Shown piece by piece: positions 27,363 through 38,000 of a DNA stretch of 64,000 nucleotides. Where the stretch lies: assembly GCA_000531095.1 (NCBI GenBank), contig HG799469.1, forward strand, positions 316,570-380,569, given 5' to 3'. The DNA comes from Gemmata massiliana. GTDB lineage: Bacteria > Planctomycetota > Planctomycetia > Gemmatales > Gemmataceae. Numbering within the stretch: position 1 is the stretch's first letter; the number at the start of each line of letters is the position of its first letter. A program made the translations under genes and the position numbers. The notes under the pieces are model-generated. The model was not told the DNA's origin, made no database searches, and worked only from the letters and a program-made list of their open reading frames with translations.

Positions 27363-28108
27363 GCATTCGAGGTTGCGGCCAATCGATAGTGCTCCAGTAG
27401 TTCGTGTGTGAATGCGTCGGGCCGTTCCACGCGCTGCCAGCCATTTGGGTCGATGTAGCTCCCGGTGTCGAACCGCCAGGCGTTTGCACTGTGGCGGACG
27501 TAAACGAAGGTGCCACAGTTCGGGAGCCGGCGTAACCGGTGCCCGTGATCGAGTGCGGCACGGAGCAGGGCCGCGTCCTCACCAGCACTGATAGTTGGGT
27601 AGCGCACGTGCTTGCCGAACAGTGATTTGCGAAACACGAGCGTGCCGCCGTGGACGTCGCCGACGAACATGTGTGCGTGCAGCGCGGGGCGGATCGTCCA
27701 AAAGGTGCCTTCTGGCAAAACGAGCACGCGGTCCGTTACCAGTCCTGTGATGTCCGCGTTCCCGGCGCGCAACGGTTCGGTTTGATAGCTCAACCGATTC
27801 GTCGCGAACCAATCGTCGTCATCCCACTGGGCGATCAGCGTGCCCCGCGCGAGTTCGCACGCGAGGTTGCGCTTTTCGCCGATCGTTACCGCTCCCGGGA
27901 GCCGGAAATACCGCGTGCCGGGCACGCTCGCGAACAGATCCGCCACGGGATCGGTTCCGTCGTCGATCACAATGAGTTCTTTGTTCGGGTAGTCTTGGGC
28001 GAGAAAAGCTCGAATTGCAAGTGGGATGAACGTGCGCCGGTTGCGGGTCGGCATGATGCACGAAACGAGTTCCGTGCAGATATGTTCCGGGGTGGAACCG
28101 CCGAACAC
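27359..28108 (-). CDS. family 2 glycosyltransferase
   Basis: The GTG at 28108 has an AGGAG site seven bases upstream, giving 249 residues; a TTG at 28150 would add 14. The GT2 fold is clear: CIMPTRNRRTFIPLAI, ELIVIDDGTDPVADL, the QWDDDDW metal/donor site, and a C-terminal catalytic region with GEDAALLRAAL. Sugar and acceptor are unknown. No membrane segments. The stop codon lies inside the palindromic element at 27295-27362, so insertion of that element may have reset the C-terminus. It is not near the main exopolysaccharide locus. Confidence 0.88.
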   Translation of the reverse strand: MFGGSTPEHICTELVSCIMPTRNRRTFIPLAIRAFLAQDYPNKELIVIDDGTDPVADLFASVPGTRYFRLPGAVTIGEKRNLACELARGTLIAQWDDDDWFATNRLSYQTEPLRAGNADITGLVTDRVLVLPEGTFWTIRPALHAHMFVGDVHGGTLVFRKSLFGKHVRYPTISAGEDAALLRAALDHGHRLRRLPNCGTFVYVRHSANAWRFDTGSYIDPNGWQRVERPDAFTHELLEHYRLAATSNA

Positions 28109-28150
28109 GGTGCGCTCCTGTGTGGCTGATTGAATCAGATTGTGCGACAA

Positions 28151-28576
28151 GTGTTTAATTCGTTCGTATTCAGTGCCAATCGAGACGGCATGAATCAGGA
28201 AAAATTATCGTTCGGGAATGTTTTGTGATCGCGTGTCCACTTTGATGCGTATAATTGGGTGAAGCCGGCAGGGGGAGATTCCGCTAGCGAGAAGATTCCG
28301 AGATGTTGGGCGGGGCATTTGCTAACAACATACTGCGAAGGTGTCGCTCGTAAAATCCTATGTGGAAATGATTTGTGTCGATCGGCTGATGCTGTCGTAC
28401 CCGGGAAATGTTAGCAAATGTTAGCCGTTTGAGTGGGTACGACTCGCTCAAATCAGGTCGAACGTGGAACGAGCGTGACGAGGAGCAAACAAACGATCTC
28501 CGCTCCGCGTTCGCACGAAACGAAAAGTAACCCCGCCCACAAATTGGCGGGGGAACTATTTTCGGACGGTTGTGGG
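28151..28576. other. non-coding region
   Basis: No gene is supported. It holds an 11-bp inverted repeat (CATTTGCTAAC at 28316-28326 with GTTAGCAAATG at 28410-28420) and a TATAAT at 28250-28255 without a good minus-35 partner. It ends in the terminator at 28522-28553. Confidence 0.45.
28522..28553 (-). terminator. intrinsic terminator (minus strand)
   Basis: CCCCGCC (28531-28537) pairs with GGCGGGG (28546-28552). On the minus strand the stem is followed by TTACTTTTC. It lies 24 bases after the stop of the small membrane-protein frame. Confidence 0.6.
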
Positions 28577-28786
28577 TTACTGGTGACCCCGGTCCGTGAG
28601 CCTAAGTACGGTCACAACCGCGAGATACGCGCAGGCCAAGAACGGTCCCATGAGGAACACGGTCAGACGCCCGAGGCGATCTTTGACTCGAAAGCCCGCG
28701 GTGGGCGGAGAAGTGACGGGGTTGTTTCTGTGAGTCGGCGCCAGATTCGACTGGGACCGGCGGGCGGAGCGGGCAACGCTTGGCAT
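28577..28786 (-). CDS. small membrane protein candidate
   Basis: A 69-residue frame with ATG at 28786, GAGGGAG seven bases upstream and an intrinsic terminator just after its stop. It has a basic N-terminal half and one clear membrane helix (LTVFLMGPFLACAYLAVVTV, about 41-60) with an arginine-rich flank before it. A plus-strand frame overlaps it but has no comparable signals. Function unknown; support is structural, not by family. Confidence 0.45.
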   Translation of the reverse strand: MPSVARSARRSQSNLAPTHRNNPVTSPPTAGFRVKDRLGRLTVFLMGPFLACAYLAVVTVLRLTDRGHQ

Positions 28787-29107
28787 GGAGCGGCTCCCTC
28801 AGCGGTTCTCACAACATTCCCACGGAATTCCATTCCGTGGAGATTGGAGAAAAAGGTTGGAGGCGTCCGTTCCTCGTGATCCCAGGCAGTTATGGGACCA
28901 TGTCAATCAGATGGAAGTTGGTAACTCCGTTCTCGCACGGTAGCTCCAGATTCCAACTGATTAGTGTCAAGTATCGTTGTGTAAACTCCGGGTAAAAGCG
29001 TAAGGGGACGGTATCACGATCTGTGACAAGATGGAAGCGCCAAAGTCAGAAAATTCTTACTACTCTGAGTTTTGACGCATCCATCCCAAACTGCCTGTTT
29101 GCTCCAG
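28787..29107. other. non-coding region
   Basis: This 321-base gap separates the small membrane-protein frame from glmS. It contains the 9-bp-stem palindrome at 28820-28840, upstream of the small gene. No other feature was recognised. Confidence 0.5.
28820..28840. promoter_or_regulatory. palindrome upstream of small membrane protein
   Basis: CCACGGAAT (28820-28828) and ATTCCGTGG (28832-28840) form a perfect 9-bp stem over three bases. It is 34 bases upstream of the ATG at 28786, where an operator or leader hairpin would be expected. Confidence 0.4.
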
Positions 29108-30940
<1,833 letters not shown>

Positions 30941-31076
30941 GGGATCACTCCGATTTGCAAAGGAGAATGAGTTTTAAGGGGTAAGTGTGGGTCCGAGCGG
31001 GCACACGAGATGGGTGTGGCCCGCGCCGCATCGGGAATCGCGCGGCGGGGTTGGTTCGGATCGGGGCGAAAGGAAC

Positions 31077-31550
31077 TTAGATAGCTTGGCAGTCCGCGGC
31101 GACAAGCGCGGGGGACTCGGAGACGGGGACGAACCCGCAGCCCTCGTAGAGGCGGCGCAGGCTCTCTTTGCTGGTGAGCATGACGTAGGGAACGCCCCGC
31201 AGGAACGCCTGGTTCGCAGTTTCGGTGACGAGCGCGGACGCGATCCCGCGGCCGTGGGCCTCGGGGCTGACGACAACGTAGTCGATCTGCCAGTTGATCG
31301 GGGCGTTCACGAGAAGGAAGCCGTCCGCGCGGCCGTCCAGTTCGCGGTGAACGGCCACGTACTTAACACCAGACCACACAGCGAGGAACTTGCTGCGGGT
31401 GCGGAAGAGGGTGGAGACGAGATCCCAGAGGCGCTTGCACGCGGGTTCGTCAGCGAGGAATTCCTGTGTGGTGAGAAAATCGATCACGCGGGCGACGGGG
31501 CGAAGGGCGGTGGGCTTGCAGATGTAGTGGAGTTCGGTTTCGGTCGGCAC
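31077..31550 (-). CDS. GNAT family N-acetyltransferase
   Basis: The 157-residue product starts at a GTG (31550) with GGAG seven bases upstream. The GNAT core is present: strand QIDYVVVSPEAHGRGIASAL, with the acetyl-CoA pyrophosphate loop HGRGIA (R/Q-x-x-G-x-A type), and the C-terminal strand-helix pair AFLRGVPYVMLTSKESLRRLYEGCGFVPV. Substrate unknown. It lies 136 bases after glmS on the same strand (upstream of glmS in transcription) and could be co-transcribed with it. Confidence 0.88.
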   Translation of the reverse strand: MPTETELHYICKPTALRPVARVIDFLTTQEFLADEPACKRLWDLVSTLFRTRSKFLAVWSGVKYVAVHRELDGRADGFLLVNAPINWQIDYVVVSPEAHGRGIASALVTETANQAFLRGVPYVMLTSKESLRRLYEGCGFVPVSESPALVAADCQAI

Positions 31551-32108
31551 GGGGCGACTCCAGAGTTTGGTGTTGGGCGAGTACCGAAAACGGAGAGAGA
31601 GGTGGAATGGTAACGGGCAAGAGCACCGTCTACAACGGAAGTGCGGTCAAATTCGATGAATATTCGCGCCCATTTGTAACCCGCCCGTCGCTTTCACCAG
31701 AGCATCAATTCGCGCCCGCCGTTCGGTGAAGCCGAAGTGTGTGTGTGTGTGTTGGATAGATCACGCTACAAACGGAGGCCCGCGCTTCCCGACGGGCCAC
31801 ACGTTGTTAATGCGAAAGAAGAACGTGCGGATTTCCGTAACACAACTGGCTCCCGCAGGGGGAGGTGCAGCTGTGAGGTTGAAAACGAAGAAAAGATCAA
31901 GAAAATCGGTGCCGCTTTCTGCTGCGAAACCCAAACTAACATTGTGCAACTGGGTACGAAATATTGCGGATTCGCCCACAACCGCGTTCGCGAGATCTTC
32001 GGTATCGCGGCGCGATCTTGTGCTCTAGACTAATTATTAGTCCTTAAGGGGTCGAATTCGCGCGCCGCCGATCGGCGCCTCCAAATAGTCTCGTCCCGAG
32101 TGTGCTGA
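31551..32108. other. non-coding region before the FHA gene
   Basis: Overlapping short frames occur on both strands but none has a ribosome site, signal or family match. It holds a short GT repeat near 31738-31752 and a 15-bp palindrome at 32028-32042. It probably contains promoters for the divergent GNAT and FHA genes. Confidence 0.5.
32028..32042. promoter_or_regulatory. palindrome upstream of FHA gene
   Basis: GACTAAT and ATTAGTC flank a single T, 67 bases before the FHA gene start. Perfect 7-bp arms and AT-rich sequence in a promoter-like position suggest an operator; no T-run follows. Confidence 0.35.
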
Positions 32109-33251
32109 ATGTCGCAGTCAGATGGTGCCACTTCCCTATCGTCCTCGGGAGTATTCGCCTTGGCAACCAGACTTCCCGGCGGTCTCGACGTTCACGCCGT
32201 TCACCGGACGAGCGGAGAGGTTCGCTCCCAGTGCATCGGGCAGCCGTATGCCCTTCTCGGGCGCGCGCCGCGGGCCGGTGTTCGATTGGACGACCCGAGC
32301 GTGAGTCAGTGCCACGCTTACCTACAACTCGTTGACGGGGTGCCGTACTGCATCGACCTCGGGAGTCGGACGGGGGTGCTGTGGGACGACGGGGGGCAGG
32401 GGCGCGGGTGGATTCACCCGGGCCAAACGGTCCGGATCGGGATGTTCGACGTTCAGATCACCGCCACGGGGGAATTGTCCGGTGAGTCCGAGTGGCGCGA
32501 GCCGGGGTTCAATCCGGACGCGGTTCCCCTTGCGACCCTCGACGTTCACGCCCCCGGCGGGCCGAACGGGCGCTTCGCGCTCGACCAACCGGTGACCCTG
32601 GTCGGGCGCCACCCGAACTGCAACCTCCGCTTTTTGGACGAGGCCGTTGCGTACTTTCAGTGCGCGATCGTGAAGACGCGCGAGGGGATCTGGTGCGTGG
32701 ACCTGCTGAGCCGCGGGGGGACCGTTTTGAACGGGCGCCCGACCCGGGTCACGTCGCTCCGCGACGGTGACCTGATCGAACTCGGGAAGATCTCGCTGCT
32801 GCTCCGGGTCGGTCCCTCGACCGCCCACCCGCCGGTTCCGTTTGGTGTGAGTGGGATGCAGCAGAGCCCGTTCGCACCGGCACTCGATTCAACAGGGGCG
32901 GCCGGTGTGCCGCTCCGCGAAATGATGGAGCAGTTCCAGCAGTGCTTCGTGACAATGGCCCGGATGTTCACGACCATGCAGCAGGAGCACACGGCGATGA
33001 TGTGCGAGCAGATGCGGCAGGTCCAGGAACTGATCCGCGAAGCGCGCACGGCCCCGCTGTCCCCTGCTCCCGCCCCTGCGCTCGCGGCGCCCACGGCAAC
33101 AACGCCGCCGACCGTTCCCCCGTCGGCCCCTCGCCCCGTCCCACGGGTCGTGGACCCCGCCGAGGCTCACCTGTTGGCGGACGCCCACACGTGGTTCCTG
33201 GATCGCCTCGTGCAGAAAACATCGAGTGCGAACGGGAAGAAATCGAACTGA
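32109..33251 (+). CDS. double FHA-domain protein
   Basis: The 380-residue product contains two FHA domains. FHA1 is about 35-120 (YALLGRAPRAGVRLDDPSVS, QCHAYLQLVDG, IDLGSRTGVLWDD) and FHA2 about 150-235 (VTLVGRHPNCNLRFLDEAV, DLLSRGGTVLNGRP). FHA1 keeps R and S of the phosphothreonine pocket and the SRTGV loop; FHA2 has GRHPNC and LSRGGT but a shifted SxxH equivalent. A Met/Gln-rich coiled segment (about 275-320) and a Pro/Ala linker follow. It should bind Thr-phosphorylated partners, plausibly targets of Hanks kinases such as the one at 22587. It ends inside the 37-bp inverted repeat. Confidence 0.9.
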   Translation: MSQSDGATSLSSSGVFALATRLPGGLDVHAVHRTSGEVRSQCIGQPYALLGRAPRAGVRLDDPSVSQCHAYLQLVDGVPYCIDLGSRTGVLWDDGGQGRGWIHPGQTVRIGMFDVQITATGELSGESEWREPGFNPDAVPLATLDVHAPGGPNGRFALDQPVTLVGRHPNCNLRFLDEAVAYFQCAIVKTREGIWCVDLLSRGGTVLNGRPTRVTSLRDGDLIELGKISLLLRVGPSTAHPPVPFGVSGMQQSPFAPALDSTGAAGVPLREMMEQFQQCFVTMARMFTTMQQEHTAMMCEQMRQVQELIREARTAPLSPAPAPALAAPTATTPPTVPPSAPRPVPRVVDPAEAHLLADAHTWFLDRLVQKTSSANGKKSN

Positions 33252-33330
33252 GTGCGGTAGTCAACGGTGCGGCCCCAACCAGTTACTGTTGAGAGTAACT
33301 GGTTGGGGCCGCACCGTTGACTACCGCACT
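33251..33330. terminator. perfect 37-bp inverted repeat, bidirectional terminator-like
   Basis: Bases 33251-33287 and 33294-33330 are exact reverse complements around a 6-base loop (GTTGAG). It fills the gap between two convergent genes: the FHA stop codon ends on its first base, and the next minus-strand stop begins at 33342. A perfect stem of this length is far longer than an ordinary terminator. No T-run lies directly on either side. Confidence 0.75.
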
Positions 33331-33341
33331 TAAACGAGTGG

Positions 33342-33815
33342 CTACTTCTTTCGCGCGGGAGGCGTGCCGAGGGCGCCCCCGGTCCCCCCGGGTAGTCCGG
33401 GGGGGCGAACTTGGTTAGTGAGCGCCCGGTTGTTGTTGACAGCCGAGCGGTTCGCGCCGCCGATACCACCGGTTTGCCCGGCCCCGCCGGTCATGAAGTA
33501 ACTGCCGTGGTTGAGGAACCCGGCTTGGTGACCCGTTGCGGATGCGTCGCCGCCCGACGCGCCCGAGTCGATGTTGTCGATTGCTTGTCGGTTCGCGGTG
33601 ACGCCCCCCTGGAGGTTCTGGATCGACTGACGGGCTTGGATCTCGGGGCGCACGAGACCGTAGTAATTTAGGGCCGTTGATCCCCCTCCTCGGAGAAGGT
33701 TGAGGTACGGGCTGATCGTCGGGCGCTGGGTCGGGGGGCCGACCTGCGGTTGCGCGGACGCCCGGTCGGTCGCGAGAAGCGCCACACTGATCGTCGCGAG
33801 TACACGCCACTTCAT
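33342..33815 (-). CDS. secreted Gly/Asn-rich protein
   Basis: The 157-residue product starts at 33815 with GGAG upstream (MKWRVLATISVALLATDRASA, a signal peptide). The mature protein opens with PTISPYLNLLRGGGSTALNY, then a Gln/Asn segment (QSIQNLQGGVTANRQAIDN), then a Gly-rich end with polar patches. Many planctomycete exported proteins share the PxxxPYLNLLR opening; role unknown. It is the promoter-distal gene of the exopolysaccharide locus and is adjacent to the export lipoprotein. Confidence 0.72.
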   Translation of the reverse strand: MKWRVLATISVALLATDRASAQPQVGPPTQRPTISPYLNLLRGGGSTALNYYGLVRPEIQARQSIQNLQGGVTANRQAIDNIDSGASGGDASATGHQAGFLNHGSYFMTGGAGQTGGIGGANRSAVNNNRALTNQVRPPGLPGGTGGALGTPPARKK

Positions 33816-33881
33816 GAAGTTTCTCCGCGGGATCGATTCGGGGCCTGGACCCTTAGATCATACCACAGGGCCGACTGTGCG

Positions 33882-34940
33882 TCACGGGCCGAAGCCACTG
33901 CCGCCGCCACCGTTGAACTGGTTAAAGAACCGGATCTGCTTCGCGGTGCCGGTTCCCAGAGAGGTGATTCCGAGAACACGTTCGATCGGGGCAAAAAGTC
34001 GGGCCATCGTGGAATCGACCCGAACCATTGGGTACGCGGCGACGAAGACGCGGTCCCCGGGCATCAACTGGTAGTTCGTGCTCGTGTCCCCGCACTCGGT
34101 AATCGCGCGCCAGTCGACCGGCAGGATCTGGGGGCTGGCGCCGACCGGGGCCGGGCGCGACACCCAGATGCGGTCTTGGCTGGCGACCGGTGAGAGCCCG
34201 TTCAGTTGCGAGATCGCATCGAGAACGGTCTCGTTACCCGTAATGGGCAAACGGGTCACTGTTTGTCCCACCCCGCCACCGTCCTGAATGACGTAAAACA
34301 GTTTGCTATTGTACCCCTGAACGTCGACCGAGATCTCGGGTTTTTCGAGATAAGTTGACAAGTGCGCTTCGAGAGCTTGTCGGGTTTCAGCCAGTGTCAG
34401 CCCCGAAACCCGCACGCTCCCGTAGGTTCCCAGGGACACCGTCCCGTCCTGCCGGACGAGGTGCGGGCCATTGATGCGCTGAGCGGCACGCCCTTGGGCC
34501 AACGTTACCGTGAGCCGAGGGGCCTTTAACTTGACCACCTTTTCCAGGTGGTCCTCAAGAAGTGCTCGGATCTCGGGGATCGTCAACCCGATAACTTTGA
34601 CCGACCCGCCGTAAGAGGCCCCGAGGTTGATCGTCCCGTCCGATTCGATGCTCACTGGTCCCGAAAGCGGTTCGCCGGCGGGGTCGGCGAGCGATACGAA
34701 CAGTACGTCGAGCGGTTCGGCCCGGTACGGCGGTTTGGGGATCGCGCGGACGGCTTCGATCAGGAGCACGTCGGGCGGTTCGACTCGGTAGTCGGGCAAC
34801 GAAACCTTGACCAACTCGCGGGGCAAATCCGGGGGCGCGGTTACCGGCCCGTGAGGCCCAGCGCTGAGGCACCCGCTACCGGCCAACACCGCAGCTACTA
34901 AAGCAACAGTCGGCCCGACGGTCTTCCGAATTGCGTTCAT
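33882..34940 (-). CDS. OPX polysaccharide export lipoprotein (Wza-like)
   Basis: The 352-residue product starts at the ATG at 34940 (MNAIRKTVGPTVALVAAVLA) with lipobox-like GSGC, Cys24. It has a polysaccharide-export (Poly_export) domain opening at YRAEPLDVLFVSL, two SLBB-type repeats (DGTINLGASYGGSVKVIGLT and DGTVSLGTYGSVRVSGLT), and a C-terminal region ending in RFFNQFNGGGG. Before the export domain is a near-duplicate of its first strand (YRVEPPDVLLIEAV then YRAEPLDVLFVSL). It should form the outer-membrane exit pore for the polysaccharide made by the upstream genes, working with the Wzc-like protein at 58452. Confidence 0.88.
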   Translation of the reverse strand: MNAIRKTVGPTVALVAAVLAGSGCLSAGPHGPVTAPPDLPRELVKVSLPDYRVEPPDVLLIEAVRAIPKPPYRAEPLDVLFVSLADPAGEPLSGPVSIESDGTINLGASYGGSVKVIGLTIPEIRALLEDHLEKVVKLKAPRLTVTLAQGRAAQRINGPHLVRQDGTVSLGTYGSVRVSGLTLAETRQALEAHLSTYLEKPEISVDVQGYNSKLFYVIQDGGGVGQTVTRLPITGNETVLDAISQLNGLSPVASQDRIWVSRPAPVGASPQILPVDWRAITECGDTSTNYQLMPGDRVFVAAYPMVRVDSTMARLFAPIERVLGITSLGTGTAKQIRFFNQFNGGGGSGFGP

Positions 34941-35081
34941 GTGTGCCCCCCGACCGTGACGTTTCAACATCATGCCGATTTAATCGGCACAATCGGTACC
35001 TGAGGTGAAATGAATCGGGGCGCGGAAATGTGTCCGCGCCCCGGGGGGCTTTGGGGGCGTAATGAGTCGCGCGGGCCGTTG

Positions 35082-38000
35082 CTACTTCAACAGAGCCGAC
35101 ACGCGCTCGAACTCGGGGCGCTCGAGGGGGTGCAGGTCGGCGAGTTTGACTCCCAGTTCCTGAGCGCGCCGCCACGTGGATTTCGCTTTGGATTTGTCCC
35201 CCAGTTCGAGTTCCACTCGCGCGAGGTGGTAAAAAGCGGTGCCGCTCGGGGCCTCGGCCGTTACCGTTTCGAGCAGCGCCTGTGCGCTCCTGAAATCTCT
35301 GGTTTCGATCCGAATAAGAGCTTCTGTGTCGAGCAGGTCCATGAACGGTCCGCGGGCCTCCTTGGCTTGTTCGATCAGCTTGAGCGCCCGGGGGTAGTCC
35401 CGGTCTTTGGCCGCGACGAGGAACGCGAGATTGTTCAGTGCCAGAGCGTCCCTGTTGTTGGCGCTGATCGCGTCGGTGTACAGTTTCATGGCGCCCGCGT
35501 AATCCCCTTGGAGGTTACGAACCGAGGCGAGCAGCTGAGTGAGTAGCGCCTTGGTCGCTCCGCTCGCGCCGGTACTCGCCTCACTGAGCCACGCGGCCAC
35601 GTGTTCCGTGTCCGTGCGCGACGGGGCGGGGCTGTCGTAAAGGGCCTCAACGGCGACCTTCGCGACGGTCAGTACGGGGGCTTTCTTCCGAACCTCATCG
35701 CAAATTCGGAGCGCCTCGGGCGTCTGCCCGCGGCGGCCGTGGAACGCGGCGAGTAGGAGCGGGGCGTCCGGTTGCTTTTCTTTGGCCTTCTCCACCGCGC
35801 GCCGGAACAACCGCTCGGCGTCCTCGTAGAGCTTCAGACTCTCGCACACGCGGGCGATCGTCGGGACCGGGGCGTCGGGGGCGTTCGCACGCGGGACAAG
35901 GATCGCTCGCGCCGCACTCGTGTCCCCCGTGGCAACCGCGAGCCGGGCCCGGAGCTCCGCGGTCACAAGGGCGTCGGGTTGCAACTCGATCAGCCGGTCC
36001 ACCCATTCTTTGGCCGCAACGTGGTCGCCGGCTTGGAGCAGCCAGCCGGCGTAGAACTGGACGTAGCGCGCGACCCGGCCGTTTTTCTTGAGCAAACCGG
36101 CCATGACCGTGCGAACTTGGGTGGGGTGGCCGACCGAGCGGTGCAGTTGGGCGAGTAGGAACTGGTCGTCCGGGGTCAGGACGCTGTCGGATTTCTCGAG
36201 CAACTGAATGGCTTCCAGCCGGTTCTCGCGCTCGCGCTGGAACGCGAGCGCGAGGATCCGGGCCCGGCGCTCCGCAGGGGACTCGGTCCCCGTGAGCGGG
36301 CGCAACTGGTTCCCCTGCAACAAACCGAGTTCCGACAGGGCCTGGCGCGAAACCGCGTAATCGGGGCTGGACGCGAAGCAGATCGCGATCATTTGGCGGG
36401 CGTAGTCCCGGTCGTCGGCGGAGGCCGTCGGGAGCACGAGCAGTCGGCGGAACGCTTCGATCGCGTCCGCGTTCTTTTTGTCCGGGTCGAATTTCGGGTG
36501 CTGGTACAGGAACACCGCTTCAGCGCGGACCGTTCCGGGGTGCTCCGGGCGCTCGGCTCGCGCTTGTGCGTGTGCTTCACGGGCCTTGTCTTCTTTCCCG
36601 AGGAAGGCGTAGGCCGAACCAAGGAACAGGGACCGTTCGGGCGGGGACACTTTGCCCTGGGCCTCGTCCAGAATTTTTTCTGCCTCGCTGGTGCGTTTGG
36701 TGACGGCGAGGTACTGGATCAGGGGCAACCACCCGTCTGGGGATTCCGGTCGGATCCCGGTCGCTTTGCGCAGTGCGGTTTCGGCTTTGGGATGGCGCCC
36801 GGCGCTGAAGTAGATTTGCCCCAACCAAATGTGATCGGTGTGGTCCGTCGAACTCGCGGGTACGGCCCGTTCCGCGAGTTCGACGGCTCGGTCCACGTTA
36901 CCCGCGTGAAGCGCCGCTTCGGCGGCGATTCGTAGGGAGGTCGGGTCGTTAGGCTGCGCGACCTTTTGGAGCACGCTCGCGATCTCGTCAAGATTGCCGT
37001 TGTTCCGGAGCAACTCCAGTAACCGGCGGATCGCGTCGGGACTCGCTTCACCGTAGGCGACCGCGTGCCGGTATTTCACGAGTGCGGGGCCGTAGTGGCC
37101 GCGCAAGTCGTGAATCAGTGCCCGGGCGAACGCCACTCGGCCCCACTCACCCCGCTCGCGCTCCAGACCGGCGAGCAGACCCTCGGCCTCGCTGAGGCCT
37201 GCCATGTCTTGTTTGTATTGAGCACGCCAGATCAAGTAGATCGCTTGACAGAGTCGCGCCGCGGAGTCGGCCTCACCGTTGATCTTGCGAATCGCCCGCA
37301 GAACACTCGCGACTTTGTCCTCATCTTTGGAGCTGAGAGCGAGATCGAAGCGGGTCAGTTGGACATTAAGGTCGAGCGGGCGGAGCGCGGCGAGGCGGTC
37401 CCAGAGCCGACTGTTTAGTGGCGCGGGGGCCAGCTCAGCCAAACCGCGCAGCAGGAGCCTCTGTTGATCGTGAGTGAATTTGTCAGTAGCGTTTGCGAGG
37501 GTTTCAAATTTTTCGGTGAGTTTTTCGTCACGGGTCTCGACCCAGAGGCGGGCGCGGGCCAACCGGAGGGCGGGCGAATCTTGACCTGCCTTTTCGGCCG
37601 CGTCGAGCGTTTGGACCGCGCCCTTCCAGTTCTTGTCGCGCAAATCCTGGTCGACGAGGGCGAGCCACACCGAACTATCTTTGGGGTTCTCTGACCTGAG
37701 GGCTTCGAGTTGCGTGCGGGCCGTGTTCGGGCTACCTTGCGCCGCGAGGAGCCGCGCCCGAAGAATGCGAACCTCGGCGTTGTCTTTTGGGAAAACGTCT
37801 TCAGCGATTTTCAGTGCTTCTTCGGTTTCGCGCCACCCTCGTTTCTTGTCGGCAGGCGCTTGGAGTTCCTTGGCCATCCGGATGCGCGCGATTTGTAACC
37901 ACGTTCCCGGAACCCGGTCTTTGAGCTTCATGTAGGTCTGTAAACTCGCATCAATTTTCCCGAGCGCGGCTTCGGCTTCGGCAACGCCCAGTAGCGCGGG

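Noticed and set aside
28223-28255. Sigma-70 promoter (TTGTGA ... TATAAT)
   Set aside because: The spacer is 21 bases and no gene starts downstream on that strand.
30941-31076. glmS-type ribozyme or riboswitch before glmS
   Set aside because: The 136-base leader shows no conserved ribozyme core that I could recognise, and planctomycetes are not known for it.
31726-32033. Overlapping 60-100 codon frames on both strands
   Set aside because: No ribosome site, motif or signal; they conflict with each other.
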